From Sporosarcina sp. ZBG7A (GTDB lineage Bacteria; Bacillota; Bacilli; Bacillales_A; Planococcaceae), in contig NZ_JWIB01000010.1 of the NCBI RefSeq assembly GCF_000813425.1, positions 1 to 64,000 on the forward strand: a stretch of 64,000 nucleotides of DNA, written 5' to 3'. The position numbers and the translations under genes were made by a program. The number at the start of each line of letters is the position of its first letter. Positions within the stretch are counted from its first letter, which is position 1. This document shows, one piece after another, positions 17,474 to 27,147 of the stretch. The notes beneath the pieces were generated by a model. That model had not been told where the DNA came from, did no database searches, and was given only the letters and a program-made list of their open reading frames with translations.

Positions 17474-19423
17474 ATGAAATGGGACGAATTTTTCGTAACC
17501 GGGGAACCGATGATTTACGCGGCGATGGTAAGTATTGTTGTTGTATCTCTCGCGATTCCGATTGCGCTCACATACTTTAAAAAGTGGAACTGGCTTTGGA
17601 CGAACTGGTTAACTACGGTTGACCATAAGAAAATCGGAGTCATGTACATTCTCGCTGCACTCCTCATGTTATTCCGTGGGGGCGTAGATGCAATACTGAT
17701 GCGTGCTCAGACAGCAGTCCCTGATAACGGATTGTTGGACGGTCAGCATTACAATGAAATCTTTACAACACACGGGGTCGTTATGATCCTGTTTATGGCA
17801 ATGCCATTCATTATTGGATTAATGAACGTCGTAATTCCACTCCAAATTGGAGCACGCGACGTTGCATTTCCTCGATTGAACGCAGTCAGCTTCTGGTTAT
17901 TCTTCTCTGGAGCAATGCTATTCAATATTTCGTTTGTCATCGGTGGTTCACCAGATGCTGGATGGTCTGCGTACTTCCCTCTTGCAAGTCTGGAATTCAG
18001 TCCGACTGTCGGGAATAACTATTATGCAATTGCACTTCAAATTGCGGGTATAGGTACGCTGTTAACAGGTATTAACTTCTTGGTGACGATTCTGAAAATG
18101 CGTGCACCTGGTATGACACTCATGAAAATGCCGATGTTTACATGGTCTGTTTTGATCACTAACGTCATTATCGTGTTTGCATTCCCTGTTTTGACAGTAG
18201 CACTTGCATTGATGACACTCGATCGTCAGTTTGGCACACAGTTCTTCGCCATGCAAAGTGGCGGTATGGATATGCTTTGGGCCAACCTGTTCTGGGTTTG
18301 GGGCCATCCTGAAGTCTACATTGTTATTTTGCCAGCCTTCGGTATTTACAGTGAAATCATTTCAACATTTGCACGTAAAAACCTCTACGGCTATAAATCG
18401 ATGGTTGTCAGTATGGTTGCAATTTCGTTACTTTCCTTCGTCGTTTGGGCCCATCACTTCTATACAATGGGTCACGGCGTTATGGTTAATAGTGTGTTCT
18501 CAATTACAACGATGGCCATCGCGATTCCAACCGGTGTAAAAATATTCAACTGGTTATTCACGTTACGTAAAGGTAAGATCAGCTTTACGACACCTATGTT
18601 GTATTCTCTAGCCTTCATTCCAATCTTCACCATTGGTGGAGTGACAGGTGTCATGCTTGCGATGGCAAGTGCTGACTATCAGTACCACAATACAATGTTC
18701 TTAGTTGCCCACTTCCACTATGTACTGATACCAGGTACAGTGTTTGCAGTCATTGCCGGGTTCCATTTCTGGTTCCCTAAAGTGTTTGGTTTCATGTTAA
18801 ACGAAAAACTTGGAAAACTGTCATTTTGGTTTATCGCAATCAGCTTTAACGTGACGTTCTTCCCTCTCTTCATTCTTGGATTAAACGGAATGACACGTCG
18901 GATGTATACGTATTCAGAAAGCACTGGTTACGGTCCACTCAACATGCTGTCAATGGTCGGTGCAGTCGGTCTTACAATCGGTTTCATCATCCTTGTGTAC
19001 AATATTTACTGGAGCGTTCGTTACAGCCCACGAAATATAAAAAGCGATCCATGGGATGCACGTTCACTTGAATGGAGCACACACAGCCCAGTACCTGAAT
19101 ATAACTTTGCGTTAATCCCTACTGTAAATCGTTTAGATGCTCACTGGTTTGCGAAGAAAGAAGGAAAACCACTCGCAACTGGAAAGTACGAACCAATCCA
19201 TATGCCGAATAATAGCGGTCTACCTATTATTATGGGTGCAGCGTTCTTCTTCTGGGGCTTCTTCATGGTATTCAGCTGGTGGATTCCTGCTATCGTCTTC
19301 GGAGTTGTGATTTTAGGAACGTTAGCTTACCGCACTTTCGAAAAAGATCATGGACACTACATTTCTGTGGAAGAAATCGAACGAACAGAAAAAGCATTGC
19401 GAGGTGAACAGCATGAAAATTGA
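17474..19423 (+). CDS. qoxB: Cytochrome aa3 quinol oxidase subunit I
   Basis: This 649-residue haem-copper oxidase subunit I carries the binuclear centre. The CuB-ligand motif with the cross-linked His-Tyr pair is WGHPEVYIVILPAFG, the two further CuB histidines are in WAHHFYTMG, and the haem ligands are in THGVVMI and HFHYVLIPG. It reduces O2 to water and pumps protons. AAAGGAG precedes the ATG, 63 bases after qoxA. The 3' end overlaps the qoxC start by 11 bases. Confidence 0.96.
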   Translation: MKWDEFFVTGEPMIYAAMVSIVVVSLAIPIALTYFKKWNWLWTNWLTTVDHKKIGVMYILAALLMLFRGGVDAILMRAQTAVPDNGLLDGQHYNEIFTTHGVVMILFMAMPFIIGLMNVVIPLQIGARDVAFPRLNAVSFWLFFSGAMLFNISFVIGGSPDAGWSAYFPLASLEFSPTVGNNYYAIALQIAGIGTLLTGINFLVTILKMRAPGMTLMKMPMFTWSVLITNVIIVFAFPVLTVALALMTLDRQFGTQFFAMQSGGMDMLWANLFWVWGHPEVYIVILPAFGIYSEIISTFARKNLYGYKSMVVSMVAISLLSFVVWAHHFYTMGHGVMVNSVFSITTMAIAIPTGVKIFNWLFTLRKGKISFTTPMLYSLAFIPIFTIGGVTGVMLAMASADYQYHNTMFLVAHFHYVLIPGTVFAVIAGFHFWFPKVFGFMLNEKLGKLSFWFIAISFNVTFFPLFILGLNGMTRRMYTYSESTGYGPLNMLSMVGAVGLTIGFIILVYNIYWSVRYSPRNIKSDPWDARSLEWSTHSPVPEYNFALIPTVNRLDAHWFAKKEGKPLATGKYEPIHMPNNSGLPIIMGAAFFFWGFFMVFSWWIPAIVFGVVILGTLAYRTFEKDHGHYISVEEIERTEKALRGEQHEN

Positions 19424-20009
19424 TCACTCAGTACCAATGGAATATAGTACCGATGAAAACAAAATGAAAATCCTTGGATTCTGGATCTTCCTGGGGGCGG
19501 AAATCGCCCTCTTCTCCACTCTTTTTGCAGTGTATTTTACACTGCAAGGCAATACGAAAGTCGGACCTACCTCTGCTGATTTGTTCCATCTGACTCCGGT
19601 CATGATTGAAACAATTCTTCTGTTATCAAGTAGTTTCACAATCGGATTAGGCATACATGCCATGCGCCTTGGTTTGAAAAAACCGATGATGACGTTCTTC
19701 GGCATCACACTAGCGCTTGGTGCTGCTTTCCTTGGTGTCGAAGTCTATGAATTCGTGACATACGTCGGCGAAGGCGCCACGATTCAGACGAGCGGATTCC
19801 TGTCTGCCCTCTTCACACTACTTGGAACACACGGTTTGCACGTAACATTCGGTCTCCTCTGGGGTGGCGCGATTTTACTACAAATCAAGAAGCGCGGCTT
19901 TACACCGGAAACAACTAATAAGTCGTTCATCTTCTCTTTGTATTGGCACTTTCTTGACGTTGTTTGGATCTTCATCTTCAGCTTCGTCTACTTGAAAGGA
20001 CTGATGTAA
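19413..20009 (+). CDS. qoxC: Cytochrome aa3 quinol oxidase subunit III
   Basis: This subunit of about 198 residues has five transmembrane helices and the COX3 signatures GFWIFLGAEIALFSTLFAVY and HGLHVTFGLLW. An earlier in-frame ATG at 19350 lies well inside qoxB; the ATG at 19413 with GAGGTG upstream is preferred and overlaps qoxB by 11 bases, indicating translational coupling. Confidence 0.94.
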   Translation: MKIDHSVPMEYSTDENKMKILGFWIFLGAEIALFSTLFAVYFTLQGNTKVGPTSADLFHLTPVMIETILLLSSSFTIGLGIHAMRLGLKKPMMTFFGITLALGAAFLGVEVYEFVTYVGEGATIQTSGFLSALFTLLGTHGLHVTFGLLWGGAILLQIKKRGFTPETTNKSFIFSLYWHFLDVVWIFIFSFVYLKGLM

Positions 20010-20010
20010 G

Positions 20011-20301
20011 ATGAAACAACTTTTTCCAGCACAGCACGTCATGGGATTCCTATTCTCCCTGTTACTATCACTAGTAGCACTTGTTGCAGTACTTTTTGAC
20101 TTATCATTTGCTGCAGGGATGACGATTCTCGTTGTTACAGCTCTGGTACAAGCAGGATTGCAACTGTTCCTGTTCATGCACGTGAAAGAAAATGCAGAGA
20201 GCAAGACGCTGTATTTAAATATCCTCTACGCCTTGTTTGTAGGACTAGTCACGATTTTCGGGACATTGTTCGCAATGCGTTGGGGCTATATGGTGAAATA
20301 A
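20011..20301 (+). CDS. qoxD: Cytochrome aa3 quinol oxidase subunit IV
   Basis: This 96-residue protein with three transmembrane helices is the CyoD/QoxD-type small subunit (FLFMHVKENAESK between helices 2 and 3, WGYMVK at the end). It assists assembly of the CuB site in related oxidases. It starts one base after the qoxC stop and is the last gene before a strong terminator. Confidence 0.93.
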   Translation: MKQLFPAQHVMGFLFSLLLSLVALVAVLFDLSFAAGMTILVVTALVQAGLQLFLFMHVKENAESKTLYLNILYALFVGLVTIFGTLFAMRWGYMVK

Positions 20302-20316
20302 GGTTAATATAAAAAA

Positions 20317-20365
20317 AGAAGCTGTCTCAAAAGGTCATAAATTGACTTTTTGGGACAGCTTTTTA
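20317..20365 (+). terminator. qox operon terminator
   Basis: AAGCTGTCTCAAAAGGTCA and TGACTTTTTGGGACAGCTT pair almost completely and are followed by TTT. The stem is long and A/T-flanked on both sides. Confidence 0.88.
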
Positions 20366-20411
20366 AATTGGTTAATTATAATGGGAGATTATACGGTGTT
20401 GATTTACGTTT

Positions 20412-20490
20412 CAAATGGACGCGGGCCTACAGGATATAGGCCATGCAACCGTCGCCGCACGATGCGGCGACCTTAGGTTGTTTCCATTTG
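20412..20490. other. 79-nt three-stem structured element
   Basis: CAAATGGA (20412-20419) pairs with TCCATTTG (20483-20490). Inside are GGCCTA/TAGGCC (20424-20442) and CAACC-GTCGCCGC / GCGGCGAC-CTTA-GGTTG (20446-20480). The result is a stable three-way junction on either strand. It lies between convergent genes (qoxD and the FMN oxidoreductase), so the transcribed strand is uncertain. No known RNA class is recognised; a REP/MITE-like element or a 3'-end structure are the alternatives. Confidence 0.6.
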
Positions 20491-20584
20491 TATCCCTCCT
20501 GAGTCGCCATCCACCACTTCTCTCAACGGATCTTCTATTATTTAGCGACTTCGTTTATCTTTCATCGTTAAAAAGACTTCTCAT

Positions 20585-21700
20585 CTAACCCTTAAAGAGA
20601 AAATCAGAATCGATTTCTGAAATTGTTCGGACTCCTGCTAATGCCATGGAGATTTCGAGTTCGTGCAGAATTTTCTGGACTACCTGTTTTACTCCTTCTT
20701 CTCCACTAATAGCAAGTCCATAGATGAGTGGGCGACCTAATAAGACTGCGTCTGCACCTAGTGCGAGTGCTTTGAATACATCGACCCCTGTTCGGATTCC
20801 ACTATCTAGTAAAATTGGAATACGGTCCTGTACGATTGGTTTTATATCGGATAAGGCATCTAATGAAGCAATGCAGTGGTCTAACTGTCTTCCGCCATGA
20901 TTAGAGACGATAATACCATCTATATTGTGCTCAAGGGCTAACTTTGCATCTTCAGGATGTAAAATCCCTTTCAGCAAAATCGGTAAATTCGTCATCTCTC
21001 GAACTTTCTTGAGTTCATTCCAATCGAGTCCTGGCTGATCGATGATGTCAATTTGTTTTTGTAAAGCCGCTGGCATATCTTCATCAGGCGATCGATCTAG
21101 TAATGCGCAGAATGCAGGGTCATTTAGATAATTTCCACACCCGTCTCCTTCTTCTAATGGTGAATATTGATTGTAAGCATCCGTTTCACGAATACCCAAT
21201 ACCGGGGTGTCTACAGTGACGACAATTGCAGAATAGCCATTCGCTTCAGCTCGCTGCACGAGACTCCTTGTTACCGAATCCTCAAGCGAACAATAGAGCT
21301 GAAACCAACGTGAACCATCCCCTAACTCATTCGCAATCTCTTCCATCGAAAAAGATGATGCACTGCTGACGACAAATGGGATATTTACTGCTTTAGCTGC
21401 TCTTGCTGAGGCTAATTCTCCTTCTGGGTGAGCAATACGCTGTACTCCAATAGGCGCGAATAGAATCGGCGAAGACAGCTTTTTATTGAAAACAGTACAC
21501 GACAGATCAATTTTGGAAACATTTCGCAAAACGCGCGGCTTGATTTTCCACTTCGAAAAGACTTGAAGGTTCTCTTTCATTGTTGCTTCACTGCCCGCAC
21601 CTCTAGATATGTAGTCGAATGCTTCTCTGCGAATTTTTTCGTATGCTTTTCGTTCTAACACATTTTCAAACACTGGTTGTATTTCTGCTGCAGTGATCAT
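20585..21700 (-). CDS. FMN-dependent alpha-hydroxy-acid oxidoreductase
   Basis: This 371-residue TIM-barrel flavoenzyme belongs to the lactate oxidase/glycolate oxidase/lactate dehydrogenase (LldD) family. It shows the catalytic His-Arg pair in SNHGGRQLD and the FMN phosphate-binding DSGIRTG and GADAVLLGRP, with LLKGIL providing the FMN lysine. In Bacillales such enzymes are often annotated lactate 2-monooxygenase; whether it uses O2 or the quinone pool cannot be told. It follows a YjiH gene and an aminotransferase, which suggests a catabolic locus. AGAGGAG precedes the ATG. Confidence 0.86.
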   Translation of the reverse strand: MITAAEIQPVFENVLERKAYEKIRREAFDYISRGAGSEATMKENLQVFSKWKIKPRVLRNVSKIDLSCTVFNKKLSSPILFAPIGVQRIAHPEGELASARAAKAVNIPFVVSSASSFSMEEIANELGDGSRWFQLYCSLEDSVTRSLVQRAEANGYSAIVVTVDTPVLGIRETDAYNQYSPLEEGDGCGNYLNDPAFCALLDRSPDEDMPAALQKQIDIIDQPGLDWNELKKVREMTNLPILLKGILHPEDAKLALEHNIDGIIVSNHGGRQLDHCIASLDALSDIKPIVQDRIPILLDSGIRTGVDVFKALALGADAVLLGRPLIYGLAISGEEGVKQVVQKILHELEISMALAGVRTISEIDSDFLFKG

Positions 21701-21728
21701 TTTACCACTCCTCTTTTTAAATGAAGAT

Positions 21729-21779
21729 TAAAAGCTTTATCGCCCACAGTTCAACTTTCAACCGGACCGATAAAGCTCA
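21729..21779 (-). terminator. Possible terminator after the YjiH-family gene
   Basis: On the minus strand AGCTTTATCG and CGATAAAGCT form a perfect 10-bp stem with a long partly paired loop, followed by TTTTAATCTT. The T run is weak, so read-through into the FMN gene is possible. Confidence 0.5.
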
Positions 21780-21784
21780 TTTTA

Positions 21785-23155
21785 TTAGTTAAAAACAAAT
21801 AGGTGTGCAATCAGCACAATAATCGGCAACGTAATAATTGTGCGCTCTATAAAGATAATAAACAGATCAACAATTGAAACTGGTATATTTGAACGTAAAA
21901 TTAGAATTCCGATTTCTGACATATAGACTAATTGTGTTAACGAAAGTGCTGCTACAACGAATCGTGTAATTTCTGCGTCAATCGATCCTCCGATTACTGC
22001 TGGTAAGAACATGTCTGCAAATCCAACTAACATCGTTGGTGCCGCTTCAGCTGCTTGCGGTAGTTGCATAAGTTCCAATATCGGAACAAGAGGGTACGAA
22101 ATGATGCTAAAAACTGGTGTAAATTCAGCAACAATTAGGGCAAGTGCACCAAGACTCATTACAAGTGGAATCAAGCCTAACCAGATATCTAATACTGTCT
22201 GGATACCATCTTTCGCTAATCCCATTGGGCTTTTTGCTGTACTTGCCTTATCCAATGCCTGTCTCCATCCCCATTGGATATTAGAAACACCTTCAGGCTG
22301 GGACTCATCGATTCTTTGTCCAACCGGTTCATAATACGTATCTGCTTTTCTTGAAAGTGGCGGAATCCTAGGCATAATGATAGCAGCGATCACACTTGCT
22401 ATGGAAACGGTAATATAAAATGGAATGAACAAATGATCGATATTCGCAACTTTTGCTACAACTAGAGAAAACGCAACCGAAGCAATAGAAAACGTAGTAG
22501 CAATAACTGCTGCTTCACGTTTTGTATAATAGCCTTCATCATATTGCTTCATTGTAACTAACACACCAACAGTCCCCGCTCCCATCCATGATGCCATGGT
22601 ATCTATTGAGGAGCGACCAGGAAGAGTAAATAACGGCCGCATAATTTTCTTCAGCAAAGCCCCGACAAACTCCATGAGACCAAATTCAACTAAGAGTGGA
22701 AGTAAAATCCCTGCGAATAAGAACCATGTCAATAAAACTGGTGCTAAGTCATATAACACGACCCCACCCGTGTTACGAGAAGCAATGAACTCTGGCCCGA
22801 TCTCGAAGAAAGCCATAACTCCAACCGCCAGACCGAATACTCGAGTTGTAATACCGAACCAACCTACTAGGAATACGTTTTTAAAAAATGGTCGATTGAC
22901 AATCACTGACGGCTTAAATGCGACTGTTAAAAGTGTGAATGCAACTGTAAAACCTAACAGTATCAATATGAAGTGAGGAATATAATCCCCAGCTCCTTTA
23001 AGAAGCATCGATGCGAGGACCCCAACCCCGATTGTAACTTCCCCATTCATTTTGATCGGTACTAAAAATAGTAATATACCAATAAGTGATGGAACCAGAA
23101 ACTTCCAAACAGCACTTTTAGAGCTAGTGCTCTCCCCTTTGAACGCAACAGACAT
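21785..23155 (-). CDS. YjiH-family membrane protein with Gate domains
   Basis: This 456-residue protein has about ten transmembrane helices and two nucleoside-recognition (Gate) regions, seen in FGLMEFVGALLKKIMRPLFTLPGRSS-type sequence and, in the second half, MLVGFADMFLPAV. It belongs to the YjiH family of probable transporters whose substrates are unknown. It lies 14 bases downstream of the aminotransferase gene and probably shares its transcript, so transport of the amino or keto acid handled by that enzyme is a reasonable guess. AAGGGGG precedes the ATG. Confidence 0.8.
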   Translation of the reverse strand: MSVAFKGESTSSKSAVWKFLVPSLIGILLFLVPIKMNGEVTIGVGVLASMLLKGAGDYIPHFILILLGFTVAFTLLTVAFKPSVIVNRPFFKNVFLVGWFGITTRVFGLAVGVMAFFEIGPEFIASRNTGGVVLYDLAPVLLTWFLFAGILLPLLVEFGLMEFVGALLKKIMRPLFTLPGRSSIDTMASWMGAGTVGVLVTMKQYDEGYYTKREAAVIATTFSIASVAFSLVVAKVANIDHLFIPFYITVSIASVIAAIIMPRIPPLSRKADTYYEPVGQRIDESQPEGVSNIQWGWRQALDKASTAKSPMGLAKDGIQTVLDIWLGLIPLVMSLGALALIVAEFTPVFSIISYPLVPILELMQLPQAAEAAPTMLVGFADMFLPAVIGGSIDAEITRFVVAALSLTQLVYMSEIGILILRSNIPVSIVDLFIIFIERTIITLPIIVLIAHLFVFN

Positions 23156-23169
23156 GGCTTTTCCCCCTT

Positions 23170-24489
23170 TTAGTTTGAAACTGATTGAATGGCAGTCTTC
23201 AACACATCAATACCTTTATCAATTTGATCCTTTGTGATTGTAAGTGGCGGAATCATTCGAATTACTTCACCCGAATTCCCACAAAGATAGAACAAAACAC
23301 CGTCAGCCAAACACTTGTCGAGAACTTCCATAACTACATCCCCAGAGGCTTCACCAGTTTTCGGATCACCTAATTCGATGCCTATCATTAGTCCGACTCC
23401 CCGTACATCCCGGACGATAGGTGATTCCTCCTTCATCTTGAGTAGCTTTGCCATTGCATAGGCGCCCATTTCTTGTGCGTTCTCCAGTAATTTCTCTTCT
23501 TTAATGATTTCTAATGAAGCAAGTGCTGCAGAACATGCAATTGGATTTCCACCAAACGTTGTACCATGTGCTCCTAGTGGCCATTGATCCATCAATTCTT
23601 TTGAAGCAATCGTTGCACTGAGTGGTAACCCTGCACCAATCCCTTTCGCCACCGCCATTATATCCGGTGTTACGTCGAACGTTTGAGCCGCAAACCAATT
23701 TCCGGTACGCCCGAATCCAGTTTGAACTTCATCAAAGATTAGTAAAATCCCGTGACGATCACAGATTTCCCTAATTTTTTTCAGCCACGATGCTGGAGGG
23801 ATGATATAACCACCTTCACCGAGAATCGGTTCGATTATCATGCAAGCCACTTCTTCTGGATCGACTTGATGACTAAAGAGTTCCTTCACATCTCGTTCCA
23901 GCTTTTCAGCATAGAATACATCCGGGTTCTCGCCTTCAGGCAGATATTCCGGGAGGGCATAGGGCAGCTGGTAAGCCAGCCATGATGGTTGAAGATGCTT
24001 ACGATATTTACTTTTTGAAGTCGTTACACTGAGCGCTCCAATCGAACGGCCATGGAAACAGCCTGTAAAGGAAACTAAATAAGGACGTTTCGTCACATAT
24101 TTCGCAAGCTTAAGTGCTCCTTCGATTGCTTCTGTTCCACTGTTTGCAAAAAAGAAGTTATCAAGGTTTGGAGGCAATACTTTTTGCAGCTCCGCAGCCA
24201 ATTTTAAAATCGATTCATATATAATGACGCCTGACGGTCCGTGAACTAAATGATCCGCACTATCTTTAATGGCTTGCACAACTTTCGGATGACGGTGGCC
24301 AACGTTTTCAACTGCAATCCCTGATGTGAAATCTAAATACTCTCTACCATCCACACCGTAGTAATAGCACCCTTCTGCACTTTTCACTGGCAAATTCGGA
24401 TGATCTTTTGCCATACTAGGTGCTAAAAAGTTACCGATTGAGTCAACCATTTGAACCCAGTCTTGCTGGTCGTTAGTTTGTTTTTGCAT
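23170..24489 (-). CDS. Class III PLP-dependent aminotransferase, GabT-like
   Basis: This 439-residue omega-aminotransferase has the family motifs [46 protein letters not shown] and the PLP lysine in [13 protein letters not shown] (near residue 280). Family members transaminate 4-aminobutyrate, ornithine, acetylornithine or similar omega-amino acids; the substrate is not determined by sequence. A regulator gene lies 80 bases upstream in the same direction, and the YjiH gene follows. An AAGGAGG site precedes the ATG. Confidence 0.87.
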   Translation of the reverse strand: MQKQTNDQQDWVQMVDSIGNFLAPSMAKDHPNLPVKSAEGCYYYGVDGREYLDFTSGIAVENVGHRHPKVVQAIKDSADHLVHGPSGVIIYESILKLAAELQKVLPPNLDNFFFANSGTEAIEGALKLAKYVTKRPYLVSFTGCFHGRSIGALSVTTSKSKYRKHLQPSWLAYQLPYALPEYLPEGENPDVFYAEKLERDVKELFSHQVDPEEVACMIIEPILGEGGYIIPPASWLKKIREICDRHGILLIFDEVQTGFGRTGNWFAAQTFDVTPDIMAVAKGIGAGLPLSATIASKELMDQWPLGAHGTTFGGNPIACSAALASLEIIKEEKLLENAQEMGAYAMAKLLKMKEESPIVRDVRGVGLMIGIELGDPKTGEASGDVVMEVLDKCLADGVLFYLCGNSGEVIRMIPPLTITKDQIDKGIDVLKTAIQSVSN

Positions 24490-24525
24490 AAAATGACCTC
24501 CTTAATACTATCTGTTATACACCCT

Positions 24526-24563
24526 ATTGAATAAATATAGATTAAAATGAATTTTTATTCAAT
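24526..24563. promoter_or_regulatory. Inverted-repeat operator candidate before the aminotransferase gene
   Basis: ATTGAATAAA (24526-24535) and TTTATTCAAT (24554-24563) form a perfect 10-bp inverted repeat with an 18-nt spacer. Similar half-sites (ATGAATAA at 26012, TTATTCAT at 26055) lie upstream of the regulator gene. No sigma-54 -24/-12 promoter (GG-N10-GC) is visible nearby. Confidence 0.5.
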
Positions 24564-24569
24564 ATGTTT

Positions 24570-25946
24570 TTATATATTTTCTTCTGTCTGTGTATATTTC
24601 TTCAGCTTTCGAACCACAGAGGGCTGACTTATTCCTAGAATTCTTGCCATTTCAGTCGTTGTTTTGTATCTTTTCTTCGCCCTATTAAGTATTTGCATTT
24701 CTACTTGTTCAAGAATGACAGGCAGTGTTTCACCGTCCAAAGTGAAGTCTGAAAAGTCGTCTTCAGGCAATCTATATTCATGCGGTAAATCATGAGCATC
24801 GATAACCTCGCCAACACTATGAACAACTAATCGTTCAATGACATGACGAAGTTCTTGAATATTGCCTCTCCACTCAAGTTGCAATAGTTGAGTAAAGACG
24901 AGGTCAGTCATCATTTTTTCCGTCTTATATTTTGCCGAGAAGGTTTGAAGAAAATAAGAAATAAGAGCGCTTACATCTTCAATACGTTCTCGCAAGGGTT
25001 TTAAGGTAATGGGAACGATATTGAGTAAGTAATATAACTCTCCCAAAAACTTTTTTTCACTAACTGCTTGCTGTAAATCCGTCTCCGCGGAACATATTAT
25101 TCTTACATGTAATGGGCGAGAGAATTCACACCCAAGAGGTTGAAAACGTTCCTCTTTAAAAATTTTGGCAACTTTTGCTTGCAAATGAAGCGACATTCTA
25201 TTGATATTTTTCAGAAAGAAGGTACCTCCCTCCGCGATGCTTAAAAGGCCAGGCACTGTGATAGTGTCACTTGATTGTTCACCTACGAGTTCTTTTAAGA
25301 ATATGGATTCAGGAATGGTTGCACAATCGAGTTCGATGAATGGTCCATTACTTCGCATACTCTCTTTATGCATTTCTTTCGCAATCGTTGTCTTTCCTGT
25401 TCCTAATTCTCCATATATGACGACAGGTACATCAAGAGAAGCAACACGTCGTGCAGTTGAAAAGGCTTCCTGCGTACACTTACTGCGCATTATATATTCC
25501 GATGCAGTAAACATTTGTCTACGCAAATGCTGTACTTCTTCTTGCACTTTCGCCATTTCATATTCAATTTCTTTCATATAATCCTGGATTACGAGTAACT
25601 CAGACACATCATAGGAATAGCTAATGACATAATCGACATCCCCGTTGTAATTAAAAAACGGCATTCCTGTGATCAAAATTTTTGAACCCGATGCTGTTTT
25701 CTGAATTGTGACGATTTTCTTCTTCTGTTTTAAAACTAATGGTGTAACTGCAGGAGTAAATATTCCTTCCTTTTCCAATTCATAGACTGACTTCCCTATT
25801 AAATCTTCTGCTTCTAATCCATATCTGTGACCGCTAATCCGTGTAGCTTTCATGATAATTCCCTCGTGATTTGTAACAATAACATCCTCATCATGAGTTT
25901 CCAGAACTTCTTGAATAGAATTCGGTGTTAAATGAAATTGTGCCAT
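24570..25946 (-). CDS. PAS/AAA+/HTH regulator, TyrR-like, without a GAFTGA loop
   Basis: This 458-residue protein has an N-terminal PAS domain (about 10-120), an AAA+ module of the sigma-54 activator type with Walker A GELGTGKTT (near residue 178) and a C-terminal helix-turn-helix (MARILGISQPSVVRKLKKY). The loop that contacts sigma-54, normally GAFTGA, is replaced by VGEQSSDTITVPG, so it probably acts at sigma-A promoters like TyrR. It precedes the aminotransferase gene and most likely controls it. GAAAGGAGAAGG precedes the ATG. Confidence 0.85.
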   Translation of the reverse strand: MAQFHLTPNSIQEVLETHDEDVIVTNHEGIIMKATRISGHRYGLEAEDLIGKSVYELEKEGIFTPAVTPLVLKQKKKIVTIQKTASGSKILITGMPFFNYNGDVDYVISYSYDVSELLVIQDYMKEIEYEMAKVQEEVQHLRRQMFTASEYIMRSKCTQEAFSTARRVASLDVPVVIYGELGTGKTTIAKEMHKESMRSNGPFIELDCATIPESIFLKELVGEQSSDTITVPGLLSIAEGGTFFLKNINRMSLHLQAKVAKIFKEERFQPLGCEFSRPLHVRIICSAETDLQQAVSEKKFLGELYYLLNIVPITLKPLRERIEDVSALISYFLQTFSAKYKTEKMMTDLVFTQLLQLEWRGNIQELRHVIERLVVHSVGEVIDAHDLPHEYRLPEDDFSDFTLDGETLPVILEQVEMQILNRAKKRYKTTTEMARILGISQPSVVRKLKKYTQTEENI

Positions 25947-26116
25947 ACCTTCTCCTTTCTTTTTGAATAGAATTTTCAGATATTATCAAGTTATGAATCA
26001 ACTATACAGTAATGAATAAGTTGTATGCAATAGGATATTTGAATTTTCAATAATTTATTCATATAATTTAGATTGACTTGTTTGAAGTGGCTAGTCGCGG
26101 ACCTCTTTGAATGCAA

Positions 26117-26160
26117 CGCAAAAAGAGAGACGATTGAGTTCAATCATCTCTCTTTTTTCT
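26117..26160. terminator. Terminator of the glycosylase gene
   Basis: AAAAAGAGAGA-C-GATTGA and TCAATC-A-TCTCTCTTTTT form a long stem with one internal mismatch and T runs on both strands. Confidence 0.85.
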
Positions 26161-26164
26161 CCTA

Positions 26165-27022
26165 CTATATAGGCCTTACTTCTATACTTCTCCAAAGGTA
26201 TAACGCCGCGTAACTTAAATAGGGTGACCAGTCCGAAAAATGATCACGTATTTCATCCTGAGTAGGTTTGCGATCTAACTTCCATAACGTCTTGAGTGCA
26301 TTTTGGAGCCCGATATCTGCAGTCGGAAACAGGTTCGGTCTTCCTAGACCAAACATCAGAAAACCTTGCGCGGTCCATGGTCCAACACCACGGTAGGCAA
26401 TGAGTTCCGCAGTCACTTCTTCGTCGTCTTTCATTCGCAACGATTCAAGATCTAACGCTCCTGCAGTTATCTCTTGTGAAAGACCAATAACATACTCTGC
26501 TTTCCTAGTACTGAACTGCATTTCTCGAAGCTCTTCAACTGTGACAGCCGCAATCCGTTCCGGTTTTGGATACCGCCAGACCCCATCTTGTTGGGAACCG
26601 TATTTTTCCACAAAACGCATGAGCAGCGTGTTTGCAAATGACAGATTTAATTGTTGATGAATAATGCTCTTCATAAGCTCGCCATAAAGTGAAAAACTTC
26701 TGACCAGTGGTGTGCCCATATGTTCTTGAAAGATCGGAGCTAGGTCTGTTTGAGCAAAATGAGCAGCAATCCCGTCCAGAGATTCTTCAAAGTGGAAAAG
26801 CCATTTGATATGAGCAAGTTGTTCCTCGTCTTCCAAGCCTTCAATGAGAAAAGCCGGCTCTTGTATAGTCCCTGCCGCTTGAATCTTGACCAGATTACCT
26901 TCTTCCATCGGAACACGCACGAAGCGTTGTTGAAGATCCACATAATTCACGGGTGTCCCGGATAATCTCTCAAGCGCTCGATCGAAATCATATGGGAATG
27001 ATAGTTTTAAATCAATGTTCAA
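26165..27022 (-). CDS. DNA-3-methyladenine glycosylase II, AlkA/YfjP type
   Basis: This protein of about 285 residues is a helix-hairpin-helix (HhH-GPD) DNA glycosylase that excises alkylated bases. The hairpin is AYRGVGPWTAQGFLMFG and the catalytic aspartate is in FPTADIGLQN. Length and sequence fit B. subtilis YfjP. The frame is open to 27076, but the TTG at 27022 has AAGGAGG 8 bases upstream and gives the usual N-terminus (NIDLKLSFPYDF), so it is the preferred start. The gene is monocistronic. Confidence 0.87.
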   Translation of the reverse strand: MNIDLKLSFPYDFDRALERLSGTPVNYVDLQQRFVRVPMEEGNLVKIQAAGTIQEPAFLIEGLEDEEQLAHIKWLFHFEESLDGIAAHFAQTDLAPIFQEHMGTPLVRSFSLYGELMKSIIHQQLNLSFANTLLMRFVEKYGSQQDGVWRYPKPERIAAVTVEELREMQFSTRKAEYVIGLSQEITAGALDLESLRMKDDEEVTAELIAYRGVGPWTAQGFLMFGLGRPNLFPTADIGLQNALKTLWKLDRKPTQDEIRDHFSDWSPYLSYAALYLWRSIEVRPI

Positions 27023-27147
27023 AAGAATAACCTCCTTGCAAGATAATGAACGATTTCCACGGAATTTACTTGTCATAGTTGTAAGAATATTATAAAATTA
27101 ACGAATGGATACATATCCTACATTTTTTCAACTATTGGAGGAAACGA

